NCBI RefSeq assembly: GCF_003991135.1
Contig: NZ_CP016379.1
Location: forward strand, 372,001-436,000
From: Anoxybacter fermentans
Lineage (GTDB): Bacteria; Bacillota; Halanaerobiia; DY22613
Direction: 5' to 3'
Length of the DNA: 64,000 nt
Numbering within the stretch: the stretch's first letter is position 1; each line of letters opens with the position of its first letter. The notes under the pieces were generated by a model, which ran no database searches, was not told where the DNA came from, and worked only from the letters and a program-made list of their open reading frames with translations. The translations under genes were made by a program, and so were the position numbers. Shown one piece after another: positions 35,123 to 44,265 of the stretch.

Positions 35123-35464
35123 ATGGCTCAAACTAACTATCAGTTGGACCCAAATATGGATCAGGGAATCAAGGTTGAACCAACTCCAATTATTGCTGGA
35201 CAGCGGGTGGATATTGAATATGATGGACTTTTAGCTAAAGCTGGTGCTCAAGAAATTTATCTTCATGCAGGTTTTGGTAGGAACGACAGTTGGACTAATG
35301 TAATGGATATTAAGATGACTCGCCAGGGCAATCGGTTTGTAACACGTCTTGCAATTGAAGATGAGACCAGATTCAATTTCTGCTTTAGAGACAATGCTGG
35401 AAACTGGGATAATAACAATGGGCGAAATTGGTCTTTTGAAATCCATAATGGCAAACTCTACTAA
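35123..35464 (+). CDS. stand-alone starch/glycogen-binding module (CBM25/53-like)
   Basis: 113 residues and no signal peptide. It resembles CBM25/CBM53: KVEPTPIIAGQRVDIEYDGLL, YLHAGFGRNDSWTNVMDIKM, FNFCFRDNAGNWDNNNGRNW. Being cytoplasmic and unattached to an enzyme, it probably binds intracellular glycogen; the debranching enzyme gene follows. Similar solo modules are known in anaerobic Bacillota, but their role is unclear. Confidence 0.82.
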   Translation: MAQTNYQLDPNMDQGIKVEPTPIIAGQRVDIEYDGLLAKAGAQEIYLHAGFGRNDSWTNVMDIKMTRQGNRFVTRLAIEDETRFNFCFRDNAGNWDNNNGRNWSFEIHNGKLY

Positions 35465-35479
35465 ATTTTTAAATATCCG

Positions 35480-35509
35480 GGTCTATCGGAAAACCGATAG
35501 ACCTTTTTT
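35480..35509 (+). terminator. terminator after the CBM gene
   Basis: Perfect GGTCTATCGG / CCGATAGACC stem with AAAA loop and six T. Confidence 0.92.
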
Positions 35510-35526
35510 AGTATTTAGAAGTTATA

Positions 35527-35543
35527 CTTTTTGCAGTATAATC
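35527..35543 (+). repeat. fragment of palindromic element right end
   Basis: CTTTTTGCAGTATAATC matches the last 17 bases of R5 exactly. Short, so chance similarity is possible. Confidence 0.45.
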
Positions 35544-35571
35544 CAGTATTAATTTTACAGAGGTGATTTGA

Positions 35572-37536
35572 ATGGAAATGATTCGTTTAACAGGTTCAAT
35601 TTTAAAAAAAGAAGAAGAATTTACTCGTCGGGAATGGGTGGTAACTAACGGAATAGGAGGTTTTGCCGGATCATCACTGGTGGGAGCCAATACCAGGGGA
35701 TATCATGGGATTTTAGTAGCTGCTTTTAAACTGCCCCTTAAGCGAATGCTCCTTGTGAGTAAGTTAGATGAAAAGGTATTAACTGCTGATAAGGAATATC
35801 CGCTGGGAACCAATATCTATCAAAACGATTTGCATCCTAAGGGATATCTGTATCTGACAGATTTTCGATATAGTTTCCATCCTATATTCAGTTATGAGCT
35901 GGATGGAAGAATTCTGGAGAAGAAGATTTATATGATTTATGGTGAAAATACTACTGTTGTGGAATATCATTATCTGGATGGTACAGATCAGATTAAGCTT
36001 CGATTGACTCCTTTTTTGAATTATCGGGATTATCATGGTAATATAGAGGCCAGTGACTGGCCCTGGATGATAGAAAAAGACGGATGTCAGTATAAATTTA
36101 CTGCCTTTGAAGGGGCTGCTTCAGTTTATATGACTGCAAAGGGAGACTGGACTGAAGATCGTCACTGGCATTACAGGTTATTCTATCCCATTGAAGAATA
36201 CCGGGGTCTTAAAGCATTGGAAGATCATTATATTCCGGGATATTTGACTGTTCAATTAAAACCAGGTGAAAAATTGGCTGTAATTTTTTCAACATTGGAC
36301 AAATATAGAGGTAATGATGATATTCAATTACTATATCAGAAACAGGTTGAGAGGATTGAAGAATTATTTAAAAAGGCCGGAGCTAGAGATAGATTGAGCC
36401 GCAGGTTAGTGATAGCTGCAGATCAGTTTCTGGTTCACCGTGATTCTACAGATACAGCCACGGTGATTGCTGGCTATCCCTGGTTTACTGACTGGGGGCG
36501 GGATAGTATGATTTCTTTGCCAGGGTTAACTCTGGCTACAGGAAGATGGGAAGAAGGAAAAGAGATATTGGAGACTTTTGCCCATTATTCCAAATATGGT
36601 TTAATTCCTAATCGTTTCCCGGATGAAGGAGAAGAACCTGAATATAATACGGTGGATGCAAGTCTCTGGTTTTTTGTTGCTTTTTATGAATACTACAAAA
36701 AGACCGGAGATAAAGAATTTGTTCTAAAACATCTACCGCTATTAAAAGAGATAATTCGTTTTCATATGGAAGGTACCCTCTGGGGGATTCAGATGGAGTC
36801 TGACGGATTATTGACCCAGGGTGAAAAAGGTGTGCAGTTGACCTGGATGGATGCAAAGATTGGAGATTGGGTGGTAACTCCCCGCCAGGGAAAAGCAGTT
36901 GAAATCAATGCCCTATGGTATAATGCGGTCAAAATTGTTGCTTATTTTACAAAACTTGCTGGTGAAGAAGAGAAATTTCAGGAATATGAAGAATTGGCGC
37001 AAAAGATTTTAATAAGCTTTAGAGAAAAGTTCTGGAATGATGAAGAAGGGTATCTTTATGACCGGATTACTGATGGAGAAAAAGACCCCTCTATCAGGCC
37101 AAATCAAATTTTTGCTTTAAGTTTACCTTTTCCATTGTTAGATTGCGAGGAAGGTGCCAGATTGTTAAAAGTAGTAAAAGAACATCTAGTTACACCCTTT
37201 GGTCTGCGCAGCTTATCATTCCAGGATAAAGATTATCACAGTCACTATGGTGGTAACCAGTACCACCGGGACGCAGCTTATCATCAAGGAACAGTTTGGG
37301 GATGGCTTATGGGACCATATCTGGGTGCACTCCTTTATGTAAAAGGCGACTCTTTAAATACACGACAGCTAATTTTTAGTTTACTGGAGCCGCTTTTGGC
37401 ACATATGGAAAGTGATGGAGCTATTGGTCAGATCAGTGAAATCTTTGATGGAGACCGTCCATATCATCACCGGGGTTGTTATGCTCAGGCCTGGAGTGTT
37501 GCGGAAATTCTCAGGATAATTGATTTAATCTCATAA
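35572..37536 (+). CDS. glycogen debranching enzyme (amylo-alpha-1,6-glucosidase)
   Basis: 654 residues, cytoplasmic. N-terminal beta-sandwich (REWVVTNGIGGFAGSSLVGANTRGYHGILVAA) and a C-terminal (alpha/alpha)6 barrel with DWGRDSMISLPGL (about 306), NTVDASLWFF, TWMDAK and GTVWGWLMGPYLGAL, as in the GDE C-terminal family. It hydrolyses alpha-1,6 branches of glycogen. It starts the alpha-glucan island and is followed by an element and a TPR gene. Confidence 0.94.
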   Translation: MEMIRLTGSILKKEEEFTRREWVVTNGIGGFAGSSLVGANTRGYHGILVAAFKLPLKRMLLVSKLDEKVLTADKEYPLGTNIYQNDLHPKGYLYLTDFRYSFHPIFSYELDGRILEKKIYMIYGENTTVVEYHYLDGTDQIKLRLTPFLNYRDYHGNIEASDWPWMIEKDGCQYKFTAFEGAASVYMTAKGDWTEDRHWHYRLFYPIEEYRGLKALEDHYIPGYLTVQLKPGEKLAVIFSTLDKYRGNDDIQLLYQKQVERIEELFKKAGARDRLSRRLVIAADQFLVHRDSTDTATVIAGYPWFTDWGRDSMISLPGLTLATGRWEEGKEILETFAHYSKYGLIPNRFPDEGEEPEYNTVDASLWFFVAFYEYYKKTGDKEFVLKHLPLLKEIIRFHMEGTLWGIQMESDGLLTQGEKGVQLTWMDAKIGDWVVTPRQGKAVEINALWYNAVKIVAYFTKLAGEEEKFQEYEELAQKILISFREKFWNDEEGYLYDRITDGEKDPSIRPNQIFALSLPFPLLDCEEGARLLKVVKEHLVTPFGLRSLSFQDKDYHSHYGGNQYHRDAAYHQGTVWGWLMGPYLGALLYVKGDSLNTRQLIFSLLEPLLAHMESDGAIGQISEIFDGDRPYHHRGCYAQAWSVAEILRIIDLIS

Positions 37537-37589
37537 AATTTTAGCAGGAAGTTTTAATGAGGATAGAGAAGCATATAAATTTAAGGAGA

Positions 37590-37776
37590 TGATTAAATTG
37601 CAAAAAGCTAATTTTGAGCGCTATAGAAATTTTTCGTTGAACCATCTTAGTGAGATTTCAGTCGAAATAAGGCCTCATATGAGGATGTGATAAGCTAATC
37701 AAGGGTCAGGATGACCCATTTTGATGGTTCGAAAAATTTCTTTTGAAGTGAAGAATTAGTTTTTTGCAGTAAAATC
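37590..37776 (-). repeat. palindromic element R12 (intermediate, reverse)
   Basis: 187 bp, ends ATTGCAAAAAGCTAATTTTGAG and TTAGTTTTTTGCAGTAAAATC. One side of the middle palindrome is intact (GATTTCAGTCGAAATAAGGC); the partner arm is missing after GGGTCAGGATGACCC. Confidence 0.88.
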
Positions 37777-37807
37777 AGGAAATTAAATTGAAGAGGAGGG
37801 AATTTCT

Positions 37808-38968
37808 GTGCGACAAAAACATTTTAGCCTAATCGCTCTGTTGGTTATAGTCGGTTTAATTGTGCTAGCTTTACCTGTAACAGCTCAGGAAGATTTATTT
37901 GGTCAGGGAATGGAGGCATATTTATCTGGAGATTATGAAAAGGCCATTGAATTTTTTGATCAGGTAATAGATGCTGATGGTAGATATGTGTATGATGCTT
38001 ATTTTTACAAAATTTTATCCTATGCTAATTTATATAAACTGTTGCAGACTAAAGATTCATTACAGGAAATGATGGATAAGGGCTTTGATTCTGGATATCT
38101 TCATTGGAGATTGGGGCAATTATATTTAAATAAAGATTCCCAGTTTGATAGTGCTCAGTTGGATGAGGCATTGAAAGAACTGAAAAAAGCTTATGATATG
38201 GGTATTCGTACTGCTGAATTTCACAGGGATTTGGCGTTAGCTTATCAGGGAGTCGGTGAATATGACAAGGCAATAACTGAGTATAAGCTGGCATTGATGC
38301 AGGATCCTAAATATGTCGAAGGTTATATAAATCTGGCTTTAATTTATAAGGAATTAGGTGAAAACGAAAAAGCTATTGAGGCATTGGAGACTGCATTAAA
38401 ATATGATGCTGGAAATATAAGTATTTATCAAAGTCTGGGAGATTTGAAGTTTTCTTTAGGTGATTTTTCTGCTGCGGCTGAGTATTATAAAAAGACTTTA
38501 GAGATCAATCCAAAGTTTGTATCCAGTATGTTAAAACTTTCTTTGACATATTACCATATGGAAAAATATGATCTTGCTAAATATCAGTTCTTAAAGACCA
38601 TAGAGATCAATCCTTATCTTTACCAGGCTTATTTCTATCTAGGTAAGATTGCGGTACTTCAGGAGAATTATGAAGAGGCTATAAAGTATTTTGAACTGGC
38701 TATTGAATATAATTCTCAATTTGCAGATGCATTGATTGCTTTGGGTGATATATATTTAAAACAAGGTAATGCTTATCGGGCCATGTCCCAATATACTCTG
38801 GCTATTGAAAAGAACCCTAAATATCCCAAAGCTCATTTACATCTGGCTAAAGCCTATATTGTTCTGGAGATGAAAGAAGCTGCCATAGCCGAATTACGAA
38901 AAACACTGCACATGAATCCTGATTTTAAAGAAGCACAGGAGTTATTAGAGCAGTTATTGGGAGAATAA
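37808..38968 (+). CDS. secreted tetratricopeptide repeat protein
   Basis: 386 residues, GTG start behind GAGGAGGG. A signal peptide (1-27, ending VTAQ; no lipobox) is followed by about ten TPR units: EYDKAITEYKLALMQDPKYVEGYINLALIYKE and similar 34-residue repeats run to the end. It is a protein-protein scaffold outside the cytoplasmic membrane, probably periplasmic in a diderm. Partner unknown. It lies within the alpha-glucan island but between two palindromic elements, so expression may be independent. Confidence 0.9.
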   Translation: MRQKHFSLIALLVIVGLIVLALPVTAQEDLFGQGMEAYLSGDYEKAIEFFDQVIDADGRYVYDAYFYKILSYANLYKLLQTKDSLQEMMDKGFDSGYLHWRLGQLYLNKDSQFDSAQLDEALKELKKAYDMGIRTAEFHRDLALAYQGVGEYDKAITEYKLALMQDPKYVEGYINLALIYKELGENEKAIEALETALKYDAGNISIYQSLGDLKFSLGDFSAAAEYYKKTLEINPKFVSSMLKLSLTYYHMEKYDLAKYQFLKTIEINPYLYQAYFYLGKIAVLQENYEEAIKYFELAIEYNSQFADALIALGDIYLKQGNAYRAMSQYTLAIEKNPKYPKAHLHLAKAYIVLEMKEAAIAELRKTLHMNPDFKEAQELLEQLLGE

Positions 38969-38972
38969 TACT

Positions 38973-39161
38973 TGATTATACTGCAAAAAGCTAATTTTGA
39001 GCGACATAGGAAATAAGGCCTCATCACAGGAGGTGATGAGCTAGTTCTAAGGGCCAGGAGAGCCCTTTGAGTCAGGAAGCCTTATTTCAGCGGAAATTGA
39101 ACTTTAGATGATTCGAAAAATTTCTCAAGAAGTGAAAAATTAGCTTTTTGCAGTTTAACCA
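38973..39161 (-). repeat. palindromic element R13 (intermediate, reverse)
   Basis: 189 bp starting four bases after the TPR gene stop. The apical hairpin mixes two arm types: CTAGTTCTAAGGGCC on one side, GAGTCAG on the other. Confidence 0.88.
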
Positions 39162-39182
39162 TTAAATAAGATTAAATATAGT

Positions 39183-39238
39183 AACCATGAAGGTTAAAGC
39201 TATTTGAAAATAGCTTTACTTTCATGGTTTATTATTTT
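39183..39238 (+). terminator. long hairpin terminator upstream of ECF gene
   Basis: AACCATGAA / TTCATGGTT outer stem and AAAGCTATTT / AAATAGCTTT inner stem, then a T-rich tail. It probably ends TPR gene transcripts. Confidence 0.72.
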
Positions 39239-39257
39239 TAAAAGGGAGGAATCATTG

Positions 39258-39773
39258 ATGAAAATTAAAACAAGACAGATGGTGTCTATGGCAATTTTGA
39301 TTGCATTAGGTGTAATTTTGCCAATTAGCTTTCATTTGTTCGAGGCAGGTGGCTCAATCTTTTTACCGATGCATATTCCTGTTTTTTAGCAGGAGCTTTA
39401 CTTGGCCCAGTTGTTGGAATGATTGTTGGAGTAGTGACGCTGGTGTTAAGCAGTTTTCTTACCGGTATGCCGCCCATTATTCTGATGGTTCCAATAATGT
39501 TTGTAGAACTGGGTATTTATGGTCTGGTGATCGGATATTTTTATATATCTGGCCTTACTTTTTAGTATGGTGATAGGGGGAATTGGGGCAGGTCTGATTG
39601 TCTGGATTCTGGTATATATTTTTAATATTAGTAGTTTGCCAGCCAATTCTTTGATATTCATCTGGGGCGCTATTATTAAAGGATTGCCAGGGATTATTAT
39701 TCAAGTTGTTTTGATTCCGTTGGTAGTTTATTTTCTTAAGTCATCAAAGGTAGAAATTATGGAAAATCTGTAG
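39258..39773 (+). pseudogene. ECF transporter S-component-like membrane protein, two frameshifts
   Basis: About 171 codons if repaired. Segment 1 (ATG 39258 after GGGAGGA) reads MAILIALGVILPISFHLF...FLPMHIPVF and stops at 39387. Segment 2, one base back, continues LAGALLGPVVGMIVGVVTLVLSSFLTGMPPII...LTF and stops at 39563. Segment 3, in the original frame, continues SMVIGGIGAGLIVWILVYIF to 39773. Joined, these form the five- or six-helix substrate-binding subunit of an energy-coupling-factor transporter. The breaks lie in runs of six T (39382-39387) and five T (39559-39563). They may be sequencing errors, true mutations or slippage sites. Substrate unknown. Confidence 0.78.
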
Positions 39774-39785
39774 AGGGGTGAAAGA

Positions 39786-40379
39786 ATGTCTAGAGAATTT
39801 TTTAATCAAAAAGCAGAAAAATGGGATCAGATAGTTAATCATGATAGCATTAAAATCAGGAAAGTACTTGATGGGTTACCTGACATTGTTAATCCAGAGA
39901 TTTTGGATGTAGGTTCTGGAACCGGAGTTTTAATTCCATTTTTAAAGGAGAGATATGGTGAAAGGGTACGGATTACTGCCATTGATTTTGCAGAAAAGAT
40001 GATTGAGGTTTCTAAAAAAAAGCACAGGGATTATTCGAATATTGAATTCATTGTAGGAGATATTTATTCATATCCGTTAACTGAAAGAAAGTATGATTTG
40101 ATCTTGTGTTATTCGGTTTTTCCTCATTTAAAAGATAAAGAAGGTATTTTAAGAAGGTTTGGATTACTTTTAAAACATGGCGGTTGGTTGGTAATCTTTC
40201 ATTCTGAGTCCCGGGAAAATATCAATAATTTACATCACAAAGCTGGTAAAGAGGTGAAAGAAGATTATTTACCGCCGGCAGATCAAGTAGTGAAGATGGC
40301 TGAAAAGTTCGGGTATAACGCCAAAAGAGTTGTAGATGATGATAGGATGTATCTGGTGGAGTTGCTATATTTAAATTAG
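39786..40379 (+). CDS. class I SAM-dependent methyltransferase
   Basis: 197 residues. SAM-binding motif I ILDVGSGTGVLIPFL (about 37-51), acidic residue in AIDFAEKMIEVS, VGDIYSYPL and YDLILCYSVFPHL typical of the Methyltransf_11/25 group. It starts 12 bp behind the ECF S-component remnant and may be coupled to it. Methyl acceptor unknown; no signal peptide, so cytoplasmic. Confidence 0.88.
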   Translation: MSREFFNQKAEKWDQIVNHDSIKIRKVLDGLPDIVNPEILDVGSGTGVLIPFLKERYGERVRITAIDFAEKMIEVSKKKHRDYSNIEFIVGDIYSYPLTERKYDLILCYSVFPHLKDKEGILRRFGLLLKHGGWLVIFHSESRENINNLHHKAGKEVKEDYLPPADQVVKMAEKFGYNAKRVVDDDRMYLVELLYLN

Positions 40380-40394
40380 GCAGGCGTTAGAAAA

Positions 40395-40427
40395 GCCTTT
40401 TCCCAATAGTGGGAAAAGGCTCTTTTT
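40395..40427. terminator. bidirectional terminator between convergent genes
   Basis: Perfect GCCTTTTCCC / GGGAAAAGGC stem with T run on one side and A run (AGAAAAG) on the other, between the methyltransferase and the DUF4912 gene. Confidence 0.88.
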
Positions 40428-40429
40428 CT

Positions 40430-41221
40430 CTATTGTATCATTTGTTCAGATGCTCCAATTTTGCCGCCAACCTGAATAATAAACTCTGGTGAACCTTCTG
40501 GACTTATGACTATCTTTTTCTGATAAAACTCGTCAATGGTCATCCACTTAGTATCAACTATATTAGATGGTCTGTCTGGTGGAGTTTGAACCTCATTTGA
40601 ACAGAGGATAGGGTGAAAATGTCCGGCTTCATCCCTTACACCTAATTCAAAGATAAATTTTTGATCAGGTTGATTTAAATATAGATACCAGTTTCCTGCC
40701 TTTGGGTCAACAGCTTGAAAGAAATCAATCTGCTGTGAAAAATTTCGAACTTTGAGTTCCCATTTTCCAGAGGGTGCATCAGGAGGTAATACCCAATAAA
40801 CGAATACCCAATAAGGGTCTTTGGCAAGTGCTATTAATGTGGGATTTAACTCCATGTCAATGGCCATCTCATATCCGGAAATTGGCTCGGGTTGAACGCC
40901 TATTTGAATTACGTGATCAGCCGGAGCATTATAATCCAACTCCAATACCTGAACAGGTCTGAATTTTTCAGGTGTCTTTGTTTTTTCTTCATCCTTTAAT
41001 AACTCAATCCTGCTTTTTCTTTTCATTTTTTCTCTTTCCACTTCTAAATCCAACTTATTTTCCCATTCAGGTTTGTGACTTATGTTTGGTTCTTCTGCTA
41101 TTTCCATATCCTCATTTTTTCGAGGAGGAAGAACCACTTCCTTATCACCTTTTTCCCGTTTGCTTATAAAATAGAATATGGCTATTAATACAGGGATCAA
41201 TAAAATAATCCATTTAATCAA
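40430..41221 (-). CDS. DUF4912 domain protein with N-terminal membrane anchor
   Basis: 263 residues. An N-terminal hydrophobic helix (IKWIILLIPVLIAIFYFIS) precedes a charged linker (about 25-95) and a DUF4912 domain (PTLIALAKDPYWVFVYWVLPP, WYLYLNQPDQKFIFELGVRDEAGHFHPIL). DUF4912 proteins are often encoded next to GH57 DUF1957 enzymes, as here: the branching enzyme gene lies 42 bp upstream on the same strand. Role unknown; perhaps alpha-glucan binding or anchoring. Confidence 0.82.
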   Translation of the reverse strand: MIKWIILLIPVLIAIFYFISKREKGDKEVVLPPRKNEDMEIAEEPNISHKPEWENKLDLEVEREKMKRKSRIELLKDEEKTKTPEKFRPVQVLELDYNAPADHVIQIGVQPEPISGYEMAIDMELNPTLIALAKDPYWVFVYWVLPPDAPSGKWELKVRNFSQQIDFFQAVDPKAGNWYLYLNQPDQKFIFELGVRDEAGHFHPILCSNEVQTPPDRPSNIVDTKWMTIDEFYQKKIVISPEGSPEFIIQVGGKIGASEQMIQ

Positions 41222-41263
41222 AGGGAGGTCACCTCCTGGGATAATCTTCTGGTATGAAAAGTA

Positions 41264-42847
41264 TTATATATGCTGGTAAATTCTATAGTCCAATTCGGGA
41301 AAAAGGTTATTTTCTGCTTCAAACCTGCTCAGTTTCTCTTCATCAATTCTTTTCTCTCTAATCATTTTCACAATTTCATTAAATTGATTCAAATGGGTTT
41401 TGATACGGCGAATGGCATAGTCAACCATAGTACCTGTTTTCATGATAAATGCCCAGTCACTACTTTGGGCCAACAGTAACTCACGTGCTGCCTGGTTTAA
41501 TGCCCTAAGTTCCAGTAAAGAAGGATTTTTATACTCTGAAGCCAGATCGATCATCTGACGGCTTGCTTGATGAAGATAAGGATAAATCCAGTCATTGGTT
41601 CCATTGAGCCAGACTTCGTGATATCCCTCATGACCCCAGCTTCCCTCGGAGGGTTGGGCAATTTGATGGTTTGGATATTTTTCCAGATATCTGGAAGGCG
41701 TAATCAACCTGACCTGGTTTTGATCAAAATAAAGTTTTTTGATAACGAACTCCAGAAATTGAGGTCCTTCATACCACCAATGACCAAATAGTTCAGCATC
41801 ATAGGGTGCATTTATGATTGGTGGTTTATCCATAAAGGTTGTTAAATACTCAATCTGTTTTTGACGGTTGAAGATAAAGTTGCTGGCATGGATAGATGCT
41901 TTTTTTCTAGCCCAATCCGGTTTGTAGACCTTTTTATAATCGGTTTTTCCGGTAATCCGGTAGTATTTGATTCCTGTCATTTTTCTAATCCCTGAGGAGT
42001 GAATGTATGGACGGATATAGTTATAATCCAGGTCATATCCTATATCCCGGTAAAACTCACGGTAATCAAAATCTCCTGGATATCCTTCCTGAGCACTCCA
42101 GACCTGTTTTGAGGTCTCTACATCCCGACCGAAGACTGCCACACCCGCTGGAGTATAGACTGGAGCGTTGACCCCATATTTAGGGCGGGGTGTGGCATAG
42201 AGGAGGCAATGGGTATCTACAAAAAAGAATTCAATTCCTTCATCAGCCAGAATTTGATCAAAACCCGGTTTATAACCACACTCCGGTAACCATATTCCCC
42301 GTGGTTTACGACCAAAGAACCGTTCATAAGTTCTTATTCCCTGACGGATTTGGGCTCTAATTGATTCAGGATAAATCATTAATGGTAGATATCCGTGGGT
42401 GGCAGCACAGGTGATAATTTCAATTTGCCCGATCTCTTGAAAATATCGAAAACCTTGAATAATATTTTTTTCATACCTTTCACAGAATAAATGATAGACT
42501 TTTTTAAATGAATCTAAATACATTTGGGCTACTCTATTAAATTCAGGTTCATTTTGAGTTCGTTTGACTTCTTTTTGTGCCAATTCTATTAATCTCTCTA
42601 AGCGTCGTAGATAACGGGTCTTAAGAAGCTTATCATTTAGCATATTTAATAATGTGGGGCTTAAAACGATAGTGATGGGAAAAGGTACATTTTCCCTTTC
42701 CAATTGTTCCATCATTTTTAATAGCGGCAAATATGTTTCGGTAATTGCCTCATAAAACCAATCTTCCTCTAAGGGATCAGAATCATTTGGATGGCGTACA
42801 AAAGGTAAATGGGCATGTAATACTAGGTTGAGATAACCCTGAGTCAA
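41264..42847 (-). CDS. 1,4-alpha-glucan branching enzyme, GH57 (DUF1957 type)
   Basis: 527 residues, TTG start with GGAGTGA upstream. Diagnostic features are YLNLVLHAHLPFVRHP, the catalytic Glu in GIWLPECGYKPG (about 188), and the catalytic Asp in INAPYDAELFGHWWYEGP (about 347). This fits TK1436-type branching enzymes, which create alpha-1,6 branches in glycogen. It is normal length and cytoplasmic. Convergent partner on the far side of the DUF4912 gene; divergent from the glycosyltransferase gene. Confidence 0.9.
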   Translation of the reverse strand: MTQGYLNLVLHAHLPFVRHPNDSDPLEEDWFYEAITETYLPLLKMMEQLERENVPFPITIVLSPTLLNMLNDKLLKTRYLRRLERLIELAQKEVKRTQNEPEFNRVAQMYLDSFKKVYHLFCERYEKNIIQGFRYFQEIGQIEIITCAATHGYLPLMIYPESIRAQIRQGIRTYERFFGRKPRGIWLPECGYKPGFDQILADEGIEFFFVDTHCLLYATPRPKYGVNAPVYTPAGVAVFGRDVETSKQVWSAQEGYPGDFDYREFYRDIGYDLDYNYIRPYIHSSGIRKMTGIKYYRITGKTDYKKVYKPDWARKKASIHASNFIFNRQKQIEYLTTFMDKPPIINAPYDAELFGHWWYEGPQFLEFVIKKLYFDQNQVRLITPSRYLEKYPNHQIAQPSEGSWGHEGYHEVWLNGTNDWIYPYLHQASRQMIDLASEYKNPSLLELRALNQAARELLLAQSSDWAFIMKTGTMVDYAIRRIKTHLNQFNEIVKMIREKRIDEEKLSRFEAENNLFPELDYRIYQHI

Positions 42848-42987
42848 TTCACTTCACTCCTATTCAACAGTCGTACTCCTTTTAATATGAGTAGAGAGAT
42901 AAAATTTTATACATAAAAGAACTGAATAAAACCACCACCTCTGGAGATATTAAAAAGCAGAGAAAATTTATAAGGAGGGAAGTTTTT

Positions 42988-44241
42988 TTGCATATTTTAA
43001 CTTTTTCCCCTGAATATCCGCCACTACAGGTCGGGGGATTGGCCAGGCATGTTAAGCCACTGAGTGAAGCACTGGTTAAAGAAGGACATAAGGTTACAGT
43101 AATTACTCAGATGGCTACAGGTGCACTTAAAGAAGAGATGAAAAATGGGATTGAGATTATCCGGGTTAAGCACCCTCTCGTTAATGCTCCAGATTTTGCG
43201 TCTTCTATTCTTCAGATTAATTTTGAAATGGTACAGGCAGCAGGTAGCCTGATTTTAAAAGGGCGTCATTTTGATTTGATTCACGGTCATGATTGGTTGG
43301 TAATAATGGCTGCCCGAACTTTGAAACACCAACTAAAAGTTCCTTTGATTATGACCATCCATGCCACAGAACACGGTAGAAATCACGGTATTTATAATGA
43401 CTTGCAACGTTATATTAATGATTTGGAATGGCTTTCTTGTTATGAAGCCTGGCGGGTTATAGTCTGTAGTAATTACATGAAACGCGAAATTCAATATCTT
43501 TTTCAGGTTCCTGAAGATAAGATTGATATTATTGAAAATGGCGTGGAACCTGAGGATTTTTCAGGTGATGTTTTAGAAGGATTTCGAGAGAATTATGCCC
43601 ATCCCGATGAAAAAATGGTCTTTTTTGTAGGCAGATTGGTGCAGGAGAAAGGTGTACAGGTTTTGATTGAGTCAATACCTGAAATTTTATTCCATAATCC
43701 TCAGACCAAATTTGTTATTGCCGGAAAAGGACCCAAAATGGATGAACTAAAAGACCAGGCAACACGGCTTGGTGTTTATGATAGGTGCTATTTCACCGGT
43801 TTTATTGATGATAAGACGAGAAATAATCTCTACCGTGTCTGTGATCTGGCTGTTTTTCCAAGTCTGTATGAACCTTTCGGAATTGTAGCACTGGAAGCTA
43901 TGGCTGCTAAAGTTCCAGTTCTTGTCACTAATGTAGGTGGCATGGCAGAGATTGTAGAGGATGGGGTAGATGGGATTAAGGTTCATCCTGGATCTCCACA
44001 TGAGCTGGCCCAGGGGATTTTACGGGTTTTAAAAAACCCTGAGTTGGGTAAAAAGATTCAGGAAAATGGTTTTAAAAAGGTAAAAGAGAAGTATAACTGG
44101 CCCGGGATTGCTAAAAAGACCAATAAAGTTTATCAACGGGTATATGATGAGTATCTGGAAAGTGATTGGGGTGAAGAGATTACTGGTATTAATATGGTTA
44201 ATGAAAAAGTAGAATACCGGTATCAAACTACAGGAAAGTAA
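42988..44241 (+). CDS. GT4-type glycosyltransferase, probable glycogen synthase
   Basis: 417 residues, TTG start behind AAGGAGGG. The N-terminal ILTFSPEYPPLQVGGLARHVKPL resembles the GGLA(D/R) nucleotide-sugar motif of glycogen synthases. The C-terminal half has VFFVGRLVQEKGVQVLIE and the donor-site PSLYEPFGIVALEAMAAKVPV. Its place between a branching enzyme and a glucosyl nucleotide pathway suggests alpha-glucan elongation, although GT4 members also make other products. Divergent from the branching enzyme; coupled to the next gene by a 24-bp gap. Confidence 0.85.
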   Translation: MHILTFSPEYPPLQVGGLARHVKPLSEALVKEGHKVTVITQMATGALKEEMKNGIEIIRVKHPLVNAPDFASSILQINFEMVQAAGSLILKGRHFDLIHGHDWLVIMAARTLKHQLKVPLIMTIHATEHGRNHGIYNDLQRYINDLEWLSCYEAWRVIVCSNYMKREIQYLFQVPEDKIDIIENGVEPEDFSGDVLEGFRENYAHPDEKMVFFVGRLVQEKGVQVLIESIPEILFHNPQTKFVIAGKGPKMDELKDQATRLGVYDRCYFTGFIDDKTRNNLYRVCDLAVFPSLYEPFGIVALEAMAAKVPVLVTNVGGMAEIVEDGVDGIKVHPGSPHELAQGILRVLKNPELGKKIQENGFKKVKEKYNWPGIAKKTNKVYQRVYDEYLESDWGEEITGINMVNEKVEYRYQTTGK

Positions 44242-44265
44242 GGAAAGAAGGAGGATGTGGTAAGG

